32,503 nt of DNA from Nitrospiraceae bacterium (GCA_012517735.1 JAAYUK010000176.1:1-32503); one strand, 5' to 3'. Numbered from the stretch's first letter, positions 1 through 8,999 are shown. A program made the numbers and translations. The notes: generated from the sequence alone by a model not told the origin.

Positions 1-38
1 ATGCCGATGGGCTGTTCAAATACAAAATGCCGGATTTT

Positions 39-115
<77 letters not shown>

Positions 116-152
116 GACGTTTAATCTACCTCATGGAGGCCAGAAAAGTCAA
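116..152 (-). promoter_or_regulatory. promoter of the initiator tRNA
   Basis: On the minus strand a -35 box TTGACT (plus 147-152) is followed after 18 nt by a -10 box TAGATT (123-128). Only 7 nt (116-122) separate the -10 box from base 1 of the tRNA, so the predicted transcription start coincides with the mature tRNA 5' end, leaving little or no leader. The boxes are seen; the start site is inferred. Confidence 0.6.
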
Positions 153-235
153 ATACATGGCCCGTTTCTTGCGAGAAAAGGCGCTTCATGGTAAGCTGAA
201 ACCGTTGCTGACCACCCGCTGAGAGGAGTTCCCGT

Positions 236-826
236 ATGGAGATTGTTTTTGCGTCGAGAAACCGGAAAAAAGCAGAGGAAATTCAGAGGATTCTGGCCGG
301 CCATCCGGTAACCGTCCTGTCGCTGGCTGATTTCCCCGATTGCCCCGACGTGGAGGAGGATCGCGATACCTTTGACGGCAACGCCATCAAGAAGGCCGAG
401 GCTGTCGCAGCGTTCACCGGACGGATGGCGTTTGCCGATGACTCCGGGCTGGAAGTCGCTGCGCTCAATGGAGCCCCCGGCGTGTTCTCGGCACGATATG
501 CCGGGGAGGGGGCGACCGATATCCTCAATGTCGAAAAACTGCTTTCGGAAATGGCGGAAATCCCGGACAGTCAGCGCGAGGCCCGGTTTGTCTGCTGCAT
601 TGCGCTTGCGATTCCCGGAGAAGAGGTCCACACCTTCTGGGGGGTTGCCGAGGGGTCAATCGGCCGGGAGCCGAGGGGGGCGGCAGGGTTCGGCTATGAC
701 CCGGTTTTCTACCCTGCCGGGCATGACCGGACCTTTGCCGAAATGAGCGCGTCCGAAAAGGACGCCTTGAGCCACCGGAAAAAGGCACTTGACAAGTTCG
801 CCGAATTTATGCGATTTATTGAGTAA
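236..826 (+). CDS. rdgB: XTP/dITP diphosphatase (RdgB/HAM1 family)
   Basis: House-cleaning nucleotide pyrophosphatase that hydrolyses XTP, dITP and ITP to the monophosphate and PPi, keeping deaminated purines out of DNA and RNA. The 196-aa length is normal for the family. Family motifs are all visible: SRNRKK near residue 7, FADDSGLEV around 66-74, PGVFSARYAG, GFGYDPVF and the C-terminal SHRKKAL. The ATG is preceded by a GAGGAG ribosome-binding site about 8 nt upstream. It lies head-to-head with the initiator tRNA and upstream of the sulfate-activation cluster, separated from adk by a 123-bp AT-rich gap. It is probably not part of that operon. Nothing unusual was seen in the protein. Confidence 0.95.
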   Translation: MEIVFASRNRKKAEEIQRILAGHPVTVLSLADFPDCPDVEEDRDTFDGNAIKKAEAVAAFTGRMAFADDSGLEVAALNGAPGVFSARYAGEGATDILNVEKLLSEMAEIPDSQREARFVCCIALAIPGEEVHTFWGVAEGSIGREPRGAAGFGYDPVFYPAGHDRTFAEMSASEKDALSHRKKALDKFAEFMRFIE

Positions 827-849
827 AAACAGTAAGTTATAAACATATT

Positions 850-887
850 AGCAATTTTTATCAGCACATAATAATATTAAAATTGCT
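850..887. promoter_or_regulatory. 9-bp inverted repeat upstream of adk
   Basis: Perfect inverted repeat: AGCAATTTT at 850-858 and AAAATTGCT at 879-887, with a 20-nt spacer, in a markedly AT-rich stretch (about 827-910) between rdgB and adk. The right arm contains TTGCTT (883-888), which resembles a -35 box, but no convincing -10 box lies 16-18 nt downstream. It could be an operator controlling the adk-sat-apr cluster, or a weak hairpin after rdgB (no U tract follows). Function is inferred. Confidence 0.35.
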
Positions 888-949
888 TTAACGCCCCTCA
901 AGGATTAAGGTATATCACAAGCACATCTTTCGATTGGAGGGCTGCATTC

Positions 950-1597
950 ATGAGAATTGTTCTTCTCGGCGCACCCGGTGCCGGCAAGGGGACGCAAGCA
1001 AAAAAACTGGTCGAAAAATACGGCATTCCGCAGATTTCGACCGGTGACCTTCTGAGAGCCGCAGTATCAGCAGGCACGCCGCTCGGCAAGGAAGCAAAGT
1101 CTTACATGGACCAGGGGCAGCTGGTTCCCGACAGTGTAGTTCTCGGCATGGTCGAGGAGCGCCTCAAGCAGGATGATGTGAAAAAGGGCTATATTCTGGA
1201 CGGGTTCCCGCGGAACACCTCCCAGGCCGAGGCCCTCGACAGGATGCTCGCCGGTCTGAACATGTCGCTCGATGCAGCACTTAGTGTGGATGTTCCGTTT
1301 GAAGATCTGATGAAGCGTCTCACCGGGCGTCGCACCTGCAAGGCGTGCGGCCAGATGTATAACATTTATTATTCCCCGTCGAAGGCCGGTGACAAGTGCG
1401 ACAAATGCGGCGCCGAGCTCTACCAGCGCGACGACGACAAGGAAGAGACGATCAAGAAACGTCTCGACGTTTATACCGCATCGACCGCTCCGCTGCTCGA
1501 CTATTACCAAAAAAAGGGGATCGTGAAGTCGATCTCCGGAACCGGCAGCATCGATGAAATATTCGCTCAGGTCTGCGCTGCGCTCGGCCTGAAATAA
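950..1597 (+). CDS. adk: adenylate kinase, zinc-type LID
   Basis: Cytoplasmic AMP + ATP = 2 ADP phosphotransferase. The P-loop GAPGAGKGT is at residues 7-15, and DGFPRN marks the AMP/CORE region. The LID carries four cysteines (Cys130, Cys133, Cys150, Cys153) in CxxC...CxxC spacing, the structural zinc site found in many Gram-positive and some other adenylate kinases. Length of 215 aa is normal. The ATG has a TTGGAGG ribosome-binding site 9 nt upstream. Only 36 nt separate it from sat, so co-transcription is likely. This fits physiology: APS reductase produces AMP, and Adk is the enzyme that brings AMP back to ADP. In many genomes adk sits in a ribosomal-protein/secY operon instead, so this location is notable. 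Confidence 0.97.
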   Translation: MRIVLLGAPGAGKGTQAKKLVEKYGIPQISTGDLLRAAVSAGTPLGKEAKSYMDQGQLVPDSVVLGMVEERLKQDDVKKGYILDGFPRNTSQAEALDRMLAGLNMSLDAALSVDVPFEDLMKRLTGRRTCKACGQMYNIYYSPSKAGDKCDKCGAELYQRDDDKEETIKKRLDVYTASTAPLLDYYQKKGIVKSISGTGSIDEIFAQVCAALGLK

Positions 1598-1633
1598 CAC
1601 AAAAGAAAGAAGCATATTTCAAGGAGGTTGTGA

Positions 1634-2854
1634 ATGGCACTTGTTAATCCGCATGGCAAAGACAAAAAGCTGATGCCGCTTCTGCTCGAAGGTGCCGCAT
1701 TGGCCGCAGAAAAGGCAAAGGCAGCAACGCTCAAAAAGATCAATATCAGTTCCCGCGAGACCGGCGACCTGATCATGATGGGTATCGGCGGCTTCACTCC
1801 GCTGACCGGGTTCATGACCAAGGCAGACTGGCAGGGCGTCTGCGACAACTATACCATGGCTGACGGCACCTTCTGGCCGATCCCGATCACGGTTTCGTGC
1901 TCCAAGGCCGATGCCGACGCCATTAAGGATGGCGAAGAGATCGCCCTGTTCTCGGAAGAGTTCAACGAGATCATGGCGACCATGAAGGTCACCGAAAAGT
2001 ATACGATCGACAAGGCATATGAGTGCCAGAAGGTCTACAAGACGACCGAGGTCGAGCATCCGGGCGTCAAGATGGTCATGGATCAGGCCGAGGTCAACCT
2101 CGCCGGACCGGTCAAGGTTCTCAGCGAAGGCACGTTCCCGACCGAATACGCCGGTATCTACCAGCGTCCTGCCGAGACCCGCAAGGCGTTTGAAGAGAAG
2201 GGGTGGAGCCGGGTTGCCGCATTCCAGACCAGAAACCCCATGCATCGTTCCCATGAGTTCCTTGCCAAGATCGCGGTCGAAGTCTGCGACGGCGTTTACA
2301 TCCATATGCTCCTCGGCAAGCTGAAACCGGGCGACATTCCGTCGGATGTCCGCCAGAAATGCATCGACGTGCTGGTTGAGAAGTATTTCGTGAAGAACAC
2401 CGTTATGGTCGGCGGTTATCCGCTTGACATGCGCTATGCAGGCCCGCGTGAAGCATTGCTCCATGCCCTGTTCCGCCAGAATTACGGGTGCAGCCATCTC
2501 ATCGTCGGTCGCGACCATGCCGGTGTCGGCGAATACTATGGCCCGTTCGATGCGCAGAAGATCTTTGAAGAGATCCCGGCCGGCGCGCTCGAGACCAAGC
2601 CGCTCAAGATCGACTGGACCTTCTACTGCAACGCGTGTGAAGGCATGGCTTCCATGAAGACCTGCCCGCACGGCAAGGATGACCGCATCCTGCTGTCCGG
2701 CACGAAGCTCCGCAAGATGCTCTCCGAGGGCGAAGAGGTTACCACGAAGTTCAGCCGGCCTGAGGTTCTCGAAATCCTGAGAGAGTATTATGCCGGCTTG
2801 ACCGAGAAGGTCGAGATCAAGCTGCACAAGTACGCAGAAGGCGAAAAGAAATAA
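1634..2854 (+). CDS. sat: dissimilatory sulfate adenylyltransferase (ATP sulfurylase)
   Basis: Catalyses ATP + sulfate = APS + PPi, the activation step of sulfate respiration. It is the 406-aa homo-oligomeric type, not CysD/CysN. The nucleotide-binding signature [11 protein letters not shown] is at residues 198-208 and GRDHAGVG at 292-299. A C-terminal metal site Cys332-x2-Cys335-x8-Cys344-x-His346 is visible and resembles the metal-binding cysteines reported in dissimilatory ATP sulfurylases. The start has a perfect AAGGAGG ribosome-binding site. Context with aprBA and qmoABC on the same strand supports the reductive direction, although the enzyme is reversible. A stem-loop lies just downstream (2870-2895). 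Confidence 0.98.
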   Translation: MALVNPHGKDKKLMPLLLEGAALAAEKAKAATLKKINISSRETGDLIMMGIGGFTPLTGFMTKADWQGVCDNYTMADGTFWPIPITVSCSKADADAIKDGEEIALFSEEFNEIMATMKVTEKYTIDKAYECQKVYKTTEVEHPGVKMVMDQAEVNLAGPVKVLSEGTFPTEYAGIYQRPAETRKAFEEKGWSRVAAFQTRNPMHRSHEFLAKIAVEVCDGVYIHMLLGKLKPGDIPSDVRQKCIDVLVEKYFVKNTVMVGGYPLDMRYAGPREALLHALFRQNYGCSHLIVGRDHAGVGEYYGPFDAQKIFEEIPAGALETKPLKIDWTFYCNACEGMASMKTCPHGKDDRILLSGTKLRKMLSEGEEVTTKFSRPEVLEILREYYAGLTEKVEIKLHKYAEGEKK

Positions 2855-2869
2855 CGCAGTTGAATAAGC

Positions 2870-2895
2870 GGGGCAGGGCCGACGGCCCTGTCCCC
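2870..2895 (+). other. stem-loop between sat and aprB
   Basis: GGGG-CAGGGCC (2870-2880) pairs with GGCCCTG-T-CCCC (2884-2895) around a 3-nt loop, with one bulged T. That gives 11 G/C-rich base pairs. No U tract follows, so it is not a standard intrinsic terminator. It is more likely a 3'-end stabilising or processing hairpin that sets different sat and aprBA mRNA levels (inference). Confidence 0.6.
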
Positions 2896-2943
2896 ATTCG
2901 ATGTTCCGAAAGGAGGTGCAGAATCCGGAGGAGTTCATCGTTC

Positions 2944-2976
2944 ATGCGTTCGGTAGTTGAGCTGTACCCCATATAA
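2944..2976 (+). CDS. possible 10-residue leader peptide before aprB
   Basis: ATG at 2944 opens a 10-codon frame (MRSVVELYPI) ending at TAA 2974-2976. It is preceded by GGAGGAG at 2927-2933 with a 10-nt spacing, and by a second strong purine block at 2911-2916. The next real ribosome-binding site (for aprB) begins about 11 nt after the stop. The ribosome-binding site is better than chance would normally give in a gap this short, but there is no homology evidence. It could equally be spacer sequence. Confidence 0.2.
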   Translation: MRSVVELYPI

Positions 2977-3003
2977 ACAACATTCAGAAGGAGGTTTCGC
3001 TTT

Positions 3004-3432
3004 ATGCCAAGTTTTGTCATCGCTGAAAAGTGTGACGGTTGCAAGGCTCAGGACAAGACTGCCTGCCAGTACATCTGTCCGAACGACCTTATGACCCTCG
3101 ACCGGAATCTGATGAAGGCTTACAACCAGGAGCCGGAGCAGTGCTGGGAGTGCTACAACTGCGTGAAGATCTGCCCGCAGCAGGCCATTGAAGTCCGTGC
3201 GTATCAGGATTTCGCACCGCTCGGCGGCAATGTCATCCCGATGCGCGGTTCGGATTCCATCATGTGGACCGTCAAGTTCCGCAATGGTTCCCTGAAACGT
3301 TACAAATTCCCGATCCGCCTGACCGCAGAAGGCGCAAACAACGCCGATACGATTTATGCCGGTCTGCCGGAGCCGAATTTTGACGACCTCAAGAAACCGG
3401 GCTTCTTTAACGGCCCGTGCAAAGCTGAATAA
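3004..3432 (+). CDS. aprB: adenylylsulfate reductase beta subunit
   Basis: Iron-sulfur subunit of dissimilatory APS reductase, which passes electrons from the Qmo complex to the AprA flavin. Two [4Fe-4S] sites are visible: Cys10, Cys13, Cys21, Cys25 (with the family's long insertion between the second and third Cys) and Cys47, Cys50, Cys53, Cys57. Trp48, inside the second cluster motif, matches the tryptophan known to lie on the electron path to FAD in characterised AprB. The C-terminal part wraps AprA in known structures. Length of 142 aa is near the usual range. An AAGGAGG ribosome-binding site precedes ATG. aprA begins 18 nt downstream, so the two are co-transcribed. Confidence 0.98.
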   Translation: MPSFVIAEKCDGCKAQDKTACQYICPNDLMTLDRNLMKAYNQEPEQCWECYNCVKICPQQAIEVRAYQDFAPLGGNVIPMRGSDSIMWTVKFRNGSLKRYKFPIRLTAEGANNADTIYAGLPEPNFDDLKKPGFFNGPCKAE

Positions 3433-3450
3433 GGAAGGGGGATCATACTA

Positions 3451-5454
3451 ATGGAAAAAGAAACCTGTACGTTTTCATACTGCCAGAAGCCGGAAATCGT
3501 CGAAGTCGAGGCGGATCTGCTCCTCGTCGGCGGCGGTATGGCATGCTGCGGTGCAGCATATGAAGCAGCCCGCTATGCAACCCCGAAAGGCCTGAAGGTC
3601 GTGATGGTCGACAAGGCAGCTGCTGACAGAAGCGGCGCGGTCGCCATGGGTCTTTCCGCAATCAACACCTACCTGGGAGAGAACAAGGTTGCCGATTACG
3701 TCAAGTATGTCCGCGGCGACCTGATGGGCATCATCCGTGAAGACCTGGTTGCCGACCTCGGCCGCCATGTCGACAACTCCGTTCACCTTTTTGAAGAGTG
3801 GGGCCTCCCGATCTGGAAAAAAGGCGATGATGGCTTCTCGCTCGACGGCTTTCAGGCCCGCGACGAGGGCAAGGCGCTCCTGAAGGACGGCGGCACGCCG
3901 GTCCGTTCGGGCAAATGGCAGATCATGATCAACGGCGAATCCTACAAGGTTGTCGTTGCAGAAGCTGCCAAGGCAGCGCTTGAGTACAACAGAAAAGCAA
4001 CCGGCATGGCGCAGAACCTGTATGAGCGTGTCTTCTGTGTCAAGGCTTTCAAGGATGCCAACGATCCGAAGCGCATTGCGGCAGTCGCCGGCTTCAGCGT
4101 TCGTGAGAACAAGGTTTACATCTTCAAGGCCAAGGCGATCATCAACGCAGCAGGCGGCGCGGTCAACTGCTTCCGCCCGCGTTCGATTGCTGAAGGCCAG
4201 GGCCGCGCATGGTATCCGGTCTGGAACTCCGGCTCCGGTTATGCACTCGGTCTGCAGGTCGGCGCAGAGCTGACCATGATGGAAAACCGCTTCGTCCCGG
4301 CACGTTTCAAGGATGGATACGGACCGGTCGGCGCATGGTTCCTCTTCTTCAAGGCACAGGCCCGCAATGCGATGGGCGAAGACTATTGCACCGGTGAAAA
4401 CTTCGAAGCCACGAAGAAGCTCTACAGCCCCTATGCAGAGAAGATGGGTACCGCCATCCGCAACCACATGATGATGATGGACATGAAGGCCGGCAAGGGT
4501 CCGATCTGGATGAACACCCATCATGCAATGGAAGCGATCAACAAGACCTTCGTCGAGAAGTTCGGCGAAAAAGACGCACAGAAGAAGATCAAGCACCTCG
4601 AAGCAGAAGCATGGGAAGACTTCCTTGATATGGCAATCGGTCAGGCAGGCCTCTGGGCTTCCAAGAACGTCGAGCCGAACAAGGAACCGTCCGAAATCAT
4701 GCCGACCGAGCCGTATCTCCTCGGTTCGCATGCCGGTTGTGCAGGCTTCTGGGTCAGCGGACCCGGAGACATACCGGGAACGCCGCCGGAGTGGAGCTGG
4801 GGCTACAACCGCATGTCCACCGTCAAGGGTCTCTTCATGGCGGGTGACGTTGTCGGCGCATCCGGTCACAAGTTCTCGTCTGGCTCTCACGCAGAAGGCC
4901 GCCTTGCAGCCAAAGCGGCTATCGCGCTGATCCTCGATGAGCCGAACTTCAAGCCGACGATCAAGGAGACTGCCGACGAAATCTGCGCAGAACTCTATCT
5001 GCCGTTTGAGGTCTATGAGAAGTACAAAACCTACTCGACCGATCCGCTTACCAACCCGTACTACATCCGTCCGAAGATGCTCCAGGCACGTATGCAGAAG
5101 ATCGCGGACGAGTATTTCGGCGGGTGCGCCACCTGGTACATGACCTCCAAGACCCTTCTCGAAGAAGGGCTCAAGCTGCTCCAGCTGCTCAAGGAAGATG
5201 CCAACAAGATGGCGGCCGCCAATCTCCATGAGCTGCTCCGCTGCTGGGAGAACTATCATCGTATCCTGTCGGTTGAGGCGCATGCACGCCACATCCTGTT
5301 CCGTGAAGAGACCCGGTATCCGGGCTACTACTATCGCGGCGACTTCCTCCCGATCGACGACACGAACTGGAAGTGCTTCGTCAACTCGACCTATGATGCA
5401 GCAACCGACACCTATACACTCAAAAAGGTTCCGTACAAGGAGCTTTTTGCGTAA
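3451..5454 (+). CDS. aprA: adenylylsulfate reductase alpha subunit
   Basis: FAD-containing catalytic subunit that reduces APS to sulfite and AMP in the cytoplasm. It belongs to the fumarate reductase/succinate dehydrogenase flavoprotein superfamily: the FAD dinucleotide-binding motif LLLVGGG is at residues 23-29, and later FAD contacts lie in the GLFMAGDVVGASGHKFSSG segment. The 667-aa length is normal. The start has a GGGGG-type ribosome-binding site. It directly follows aprB and is followed by a strong intrinsic terminator, so sat-aprBA or aprBA can end here while the downstream qmo genes need read-through or their own promoter. No truncation or frameshift seen. Confidence 0.98.
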   Translation: MEKETCTFSYCQKPEIVEVEADLLLVGGGMACCGAAYEAARYATPKGLKVVMVDKAAADRSGAVAMGLSAINTYLGENKVADYVKYVRGDLMGIIREDLVADLGRHVDNSVHLFEEWGLPIWKKGDDGFSLDGFQARDEGKALLKDGGTPVRSGKWQIMINGESYKVVVAEAAKAALEYNRKATGMAQNLYERVFCVKAFKDANDPKRIAAVAGFSVRENKVYIFKAKAIINAAGGAVNCFRPRSIAEGQGRAWYPVWNSGSGYALGLQVGAELTMMENRFVPARFKDGYGPVGAWFLFFKAQARNAMGEDYCTGENFEATKKLYSPYAEKMGTAIRNHMMMMDMKAGKGPIWMNTHHAMEAINKTFVEKFGEKDAQKKIKHLEAEAWEDFLDMAIGQAGLWASKNVEPNKEPSEIMPTEPYLLGSHAGCAGFWVSGPGDIPGTPPEWSWGYNRMSTVKGLFMAGDVVGASGHKFSSGSHAEGRLAAKAAIALILDEPNFKPTIKETADEICAELYLPFEVYEKYKTYSTDPLTNPYYIRPKMLQARMQKIADEYFGGCATWYMTSKTLLEEGLKLLQLLKEDANKMAAANLHELLRCWENYHRILSVEAHARHILFREETRYPGYYYRGDFLPIDDTNWKCFVNSTYDAATDTYTLKKVPYKELFA

Positions 5455-5466
5455 CAATGCATACCC

Positions 5467-5500
5467 GGGAGAGGGGCTGCAGCCCCTCTCTCCTTTTTTT
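5467..5500 (+). terminator. intrinsic terminator after aprA
   Basis: A near-perfect 26-nt palindrome (5467-5492; core GGGGCTGCAGCCCC) is followed by a run of seven T (5494-5500). It begins 12 nt after the aprA stop codon. Confidence 0.9.
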
Positions 5501-5594
5501 CTCCGGCAGTGGGCAGAGCAGGGAGCGCCGGTCCCGGCGTTTCCTGGTGTGCGCAGTGCCGTCTCAGAACACAACGCAATAGAGGAGGAAGAGC

Positions 5595-6842
5595 ATGCAA
5601 ACCAGTGATAAGCCCAGTCGCATCCTGGTGATCGGCGGCGGCTTCAGCGGCCTGACGACCGCGGTCGATGCGGCCGAATCAGGGGCTGAGGTGATCATCG
5701 TCGAGAAGAATGCCTATTTGGGGGGCAGGGTTGCGCAGCTGAACAAGTACTTCCCGAAGATGTGCCCGCCGGTCTGCGGCCTTGAAATCAACTTCCGGCG
5801 CATCAAGACGAATCCGAACGTCACGTTCCATACGATGGCGGAGGTGACGTCGATTGCGGGAGAGCCCGGCAATTACGATGTGACGATTCAGGTGCATCCC
5901 CGCATGGTCAACAGCAAATGCACTGCGTGCAACGCCTGTGCGGAGGTCTGTCCGGCAACGCGGTCGAATGACTTCAACTTCGGCATGGACACGACGAAAG
6001 CTGCGTACCTGCCGTTCAACCAGGCATTCCCTCAGCACTATGTCATAGATACCAAGGCGTGCAAAAAAGACTGCGGCACGCCGTGCAAGGATGCCTGCAC
6101 ATACGGCGCGATCGATCTCGACATGAAGCCGGAGACGCTGACGCTCAAGGTAAACAGCATTGTCGTGACGACCGGCTGGAATCCGTATGATGCGGACAAG
6201 ATCGAGACGCTCGGATCCGGAAAAGTTCCGAATGTGATTTCGAACATGCAGATGGAACGGCTCGCAGCGGTGAACGGCCCGACCGGCGGCGCTATCAACC
6301 GTCCGTCCGACGGCAAGCCGGTGCAGAAGATCGCCTTTGTGCAGTGTGCGGGCAGCCGCGACGAGAATCATCTCGCCTTCTGTTCCTATATTTGTTGCAT
6401 GGCATCGCTCAAACAGACGCTGTATGTCAGGGAGCAAAATCCGGAGGCTGAGGTTTCGATTTTCTATATCGACATGCGGACGCCGGGACGGTATGAGAAG
6501 TTCCTGAACCAGATTCAGGCCGATCAGAAGGTGACGTTCATCAAGGGCAAGGTCGCAAAGATCGAGCGGGCGAAGGGCGGCGATGTGACGGTTACCGCCG
6601 AAGACATGCTGACCGGTGACAAGGTTGAGAAAACCTTCGACATGGTTGTCCTGGCGACCGGCATGGAGCCTGCGGGCATGTCTCACCAGATTCCGGGTGT
6701 GAATTATGTCGAAGGATTTGCTGCATCTGCTGCGGGCGTGTATGCCGCCGGATGCGGCAGAAACCCGATGGATGTCTCGAAGTCGGCTCAGGATGCGACG
6801 AGCGCGGCGCTCAAGGCGATCCAGGCCGGGAAGGGGAGGTAA
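5595..6842 (+). CDS. qmoA: quinone-interacting oxidoreductase subunit QmoA (HdrA-like)
   Basis: Cytoplasmic flavoprotein of the QmoABC complex, which links the menaquinol pool to APS reductase. An FAD-binding GGGFSG motif is at residues 14-19, and a second nucleotide-binding block ends with VYAAGCGRNPMDV near the C-terminus. Ferredoxin-like cysteines are inserted: Cys109, Cys112, Cys115, Cys119 in classical spacing, then Cys156, Cys160, Cys164, Cys168 in CxxxCxxxCxxxC spacing. The protein resembles heterodisulfide reductase subunit A. Length of 415 aa matches the family. GAGGAGG ribosome-binding site. qmoB starts 6 nt after the stop. Confidence 0.96.
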   Translation: MQTSDKPSRILVIGGGFSGLTTAVDAAESGAEVIIVEKNAYLGGRVAQLNKYFPKMCPPVCGLEINFRRIKTNPNVTFHTMAEVTSIAGEPGNYDVTIQVHPRMVNSKCTACNACAEVCPATRSNDFNFGMDTTKAAYLPFNQAFPQHYVIDTKACKKDCGTPCKDACTYGAIDLDMKPETLTLKVNSIVVTTGWNPYDADKIETLGSGKVPNVISNMQMERLAAVNGPTGGAINRPSDGKPVQKIAFVQCAGSRDENHLAFCSYICCMASLKQTLYVREQNPEAEVSIFYIDMRTPGRYEKFLNQIQADQKVTFIKGKVAKIERAKGGDVTVTAEDMLTGDKVEKTFDMVVLATGMEPAGMSHQIPGVNYVEGFAASAAGVYAAGCGRNPMDVSKSAQDATSAALKAIQAGKGR

Positions 6843-6848
6843 TCATCG

Positions 6849-8987
6849 ATGGAAAAGAAACTCGCACTGTATATCTGCAAGGGTTGCTCGATCGGTGACG
6901 CAATCAAGACCGAAAAGATGGAAAATCTGGCTAAAAACAAATACAAGTGCGCGATTGCCAAAACGAGCGATGCACTCTGCGGCGAAGATGGTCTGGCAAT
7001 GATCAAGGCCGACATTGCAGCGGAAGGGGTCAATACGCTGGTGCTGGCCGCCTGTTCCGGTCGCGTGAAGTATGAGGAATTCGACTTCCCCGGTTGCATT
7101 GTGGAGCGCGTGCCGGTCCGTGAGCTGGCGGTCTGGACGCAGGAAAAGTCCGACGCGCAACTTGCGTTCGAAGACTATGTCCAGATGGGCATCATCAAGG
7201 CACAGAAGGGCGACATGCCGGAGCCGTATCTCATGGAGACGGTCAAGGACATCCTCGTCATCGGCGGCGGCATTTCGGGCATGAACGCTGCACTGCAGGC
7301 GGCAGAGGCCGGATCGAAGGTTGTTCTTGTGGAAAAGGAAGCTGCTCTGGGTGGTTTTGTATCGAAGCTTTACAAAAAAATTCCCACAGCGCTTCCATAC
7401 AAGGAGCCGCTGATTGTTGATGCTGAAATCGAACCGACCATCAAGGCAGTCGAAAGCAATGCAAATATCAAGGTGTTCAAATCGGCAAAGGTCGAGAAGA
7501 TCGAGGGGCAGCCGGGCGCGTTTGATGTGACCATAACGGCCAATGGCGGTTCTGAACAGGTAAGAATCGGCGCAATCATTCTTGCAGCGGGATGGAAACC
7601 GTATGACGCGTCCAAACTCGGTCACCTCGGCTATGGAAAGTACAAGAATGTCGTCACCCAGGTGGAACTGGAAGAGATTGCCCGGAAAGGCGGGATTACC
7701 CGTCCCTCTGACGGCAAGCCGGCCAAAAAAGTCGCCTTTATCCAGTGCGCGGGCCAGCGGGACGCGAACCATTTGCCGTATTGTTCTGCAATGTGCTGCG
7801 TGACGTCGCTGAAGCAGGCGAAGTATGTGCGGCAGGACCCTGAAGCGGTTGCGATGATTCTGTACAAGGACATCCGCACCCCGGGCCGCCTTGAATATTA
7901 CTACAAGGAAGCCCAGAACGATCCGGGCGTCATGCTGACCAAAGCGGAAGTAAGCGGCGTCACGGAAGGCCCGGACGGCAATCTCTTTGTGGAGATGACC
8001 GATTCACTGCTCGGCTCGGCGGTAAAGCTGGAGGCCGACCTCGTGGTCCTGGCAACCGGCATGGTTCCGGCGACGGCGGATGATCCGGTGCTGAACCTGC
8101 AGTATCGTCAGGGACCGGGCTTGCCGGACCTCGAACTGTTCAACGGCTTTGCGGATTCCAACTTTATCTGCTTCCAGTATGAAACCCGGAGAACGGGCGT
8201 GTATGCCGCCGGAGCGGTTCGTCAGCCGATGAACATGAGCGAAGCGCAGGAAGATGCGACGGGGGCTGCGCTCAAGGCGATCCAGTCCGCCGAACATGTT
8301 GCGACCGGCATGGCGGTGCATCCGCGCGCCTGGGACCTTACCTACCCGGACCCGATGATGACACGTTGCACCTCCTGCAAGCGGTGTACGGAGGAGTGTC
8401 CGTTCGGTGCGATCGATGAAGACGAAAAGGGAACTCCCTACTTCAAGCCGGGACGCTGTCGGCGTTGCGGGACCTGCATGGGCGCCTGTCCCGAGCGAAT
8501 CGTTTCATTCAAGGATTTCCATGTGGACATGATCGGTTCGATGATGAAGGCATGCTCGGTTCCGGACGACGAAGACGAGCCACGGATTCTGGTCGTCTGC
8601 TGTGAAAACGACGCCTATCCGGCGATTGATACCGCAGCGCTGCAGAAGACAAAGATCGATCCCGCCGTCCGTTTTGTGACGCTCCGCTGCCTTGGATCGA
8701 TGAACCTTGTCTGGCTGGCTGACTCTTTCTCCCGCGGTGTTGACGGCATGCTGCTGATGGGATGCAAGTTCGGTGAGAACTATCAGTGCCACTTTGCAAA
8801 GGGCAGCGAACTGGCCAACTACCGCCTCGGCAAGGTCCAGGAAACTCTCGACCGTCTGCAGCTCGAGTCCGACCGCGTCAAGATGGTCGAAGTCGCCATC
8901 GACGAATACGGAAAAGTGCCGCAGATGATCGCGGATTTTGTAGAAAAGATCAAAGATATCGGCCCGAATCCGTTCAAGGGCATGTAG
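6849..8987 (+). CDS. qmoB: quinone-interacting oxidoreductase subunit QmoB (HdrA-MvhD-like)
   Basis: Large HdrA-like subunit of Qmo. In order: an N-terminal domain opening with LYICKGCSIG (residues 7-16), an FAD domain with GGGISG starting near 139, two [4Fe-4S] sites (Cys507, 510, 513, 517 and Cys537, 540, 543, 547), and a C-terminal MvhD-like domain with conserved cysteines in VVCC, RCLGS and GCKFGENYQCH. Length of 712 aa is in the usual range. MvhD-type domains pass electrons between partner subunits in hydrogenase/Hdr complexes, so electron transfer or bifurcation at this subunit is possible but not shown here. It lies between qmoA (6 nt) and qmoC (12 nt). Confidence 0.96.
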   Translation: MEKKLALYICKGCSIGDAIKTEKMENLAKNKYKCAIAKTSDALCGEDGLAMIKADIAAEGVNTLVLAACSGRVKYEEFDFPGCIVERVPVRELAVWTQEKSDAQLAFEDYVQMGIIKAQKGDMPEPYLMETVKDILVIGGGISGMNAALQAAEAGSKVVLVEKEAALGGFVSKLYKKIPTALPYKEPLIVDAEIEPTIKAVESNANIKVFKSAKVEKIEGQPGAFDVTITANGGSEQVRIGAIILAAGWKPYDASKLGHLGYGKYKNVVTQVELEEIARKGGITRPSDGKPAKKVAFIQCAGQRDANHLPYCSAMCCVTSLKQAKYVRQDPEAVAMILYKDIRTPGRLEYYYKEAQNDPGVMLTKAEVSGVTEGPDGNLFVEMTDSLLGSAVKLEADLVVLATGMVPATADDPVLNLQYRQGPGLPDLELFNGFADSNFICFQYETRRTGVYAAGAVRQPMNMSEAQEDATGAALKAIQSAEHVATGMAVHPRAWDLTYPDPMMTRCTSCKRCTEECPFGAIDEDEKGTPYFKPGRCRRCGTCMGACPERIVSFKDFHVDMIGSMMKACSVPDDEDEPRILVVCCENDAYPAIDTAALQKTKIDPAVRFVTLRCLGSMNLVWLADSFSRGVDGMLLMGCKFGENYQCHFAKGSELANYRLGKVQETLDRLQLESDRVKMVEVAIDEYGKVPQMIADFVEKIKDIGPNPFKGM

Positions 8988-8999
8988 GAGGGTGACGGA

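Noticed and set aside
827-949. Sigma-70 promoter for adk
   Set aside because: TTGCTT at 883 has only TAAGGT (3/6) at 17 nt, and TATATC at 911 has no -35 at proper spacing. Not called as a promoter.
3475-5574. 699-codon minus-strand frame opposite aprA
   Set aside because: A shadow frame created by the codon use of aprA; it has no family motif and no ribosome-binding site.
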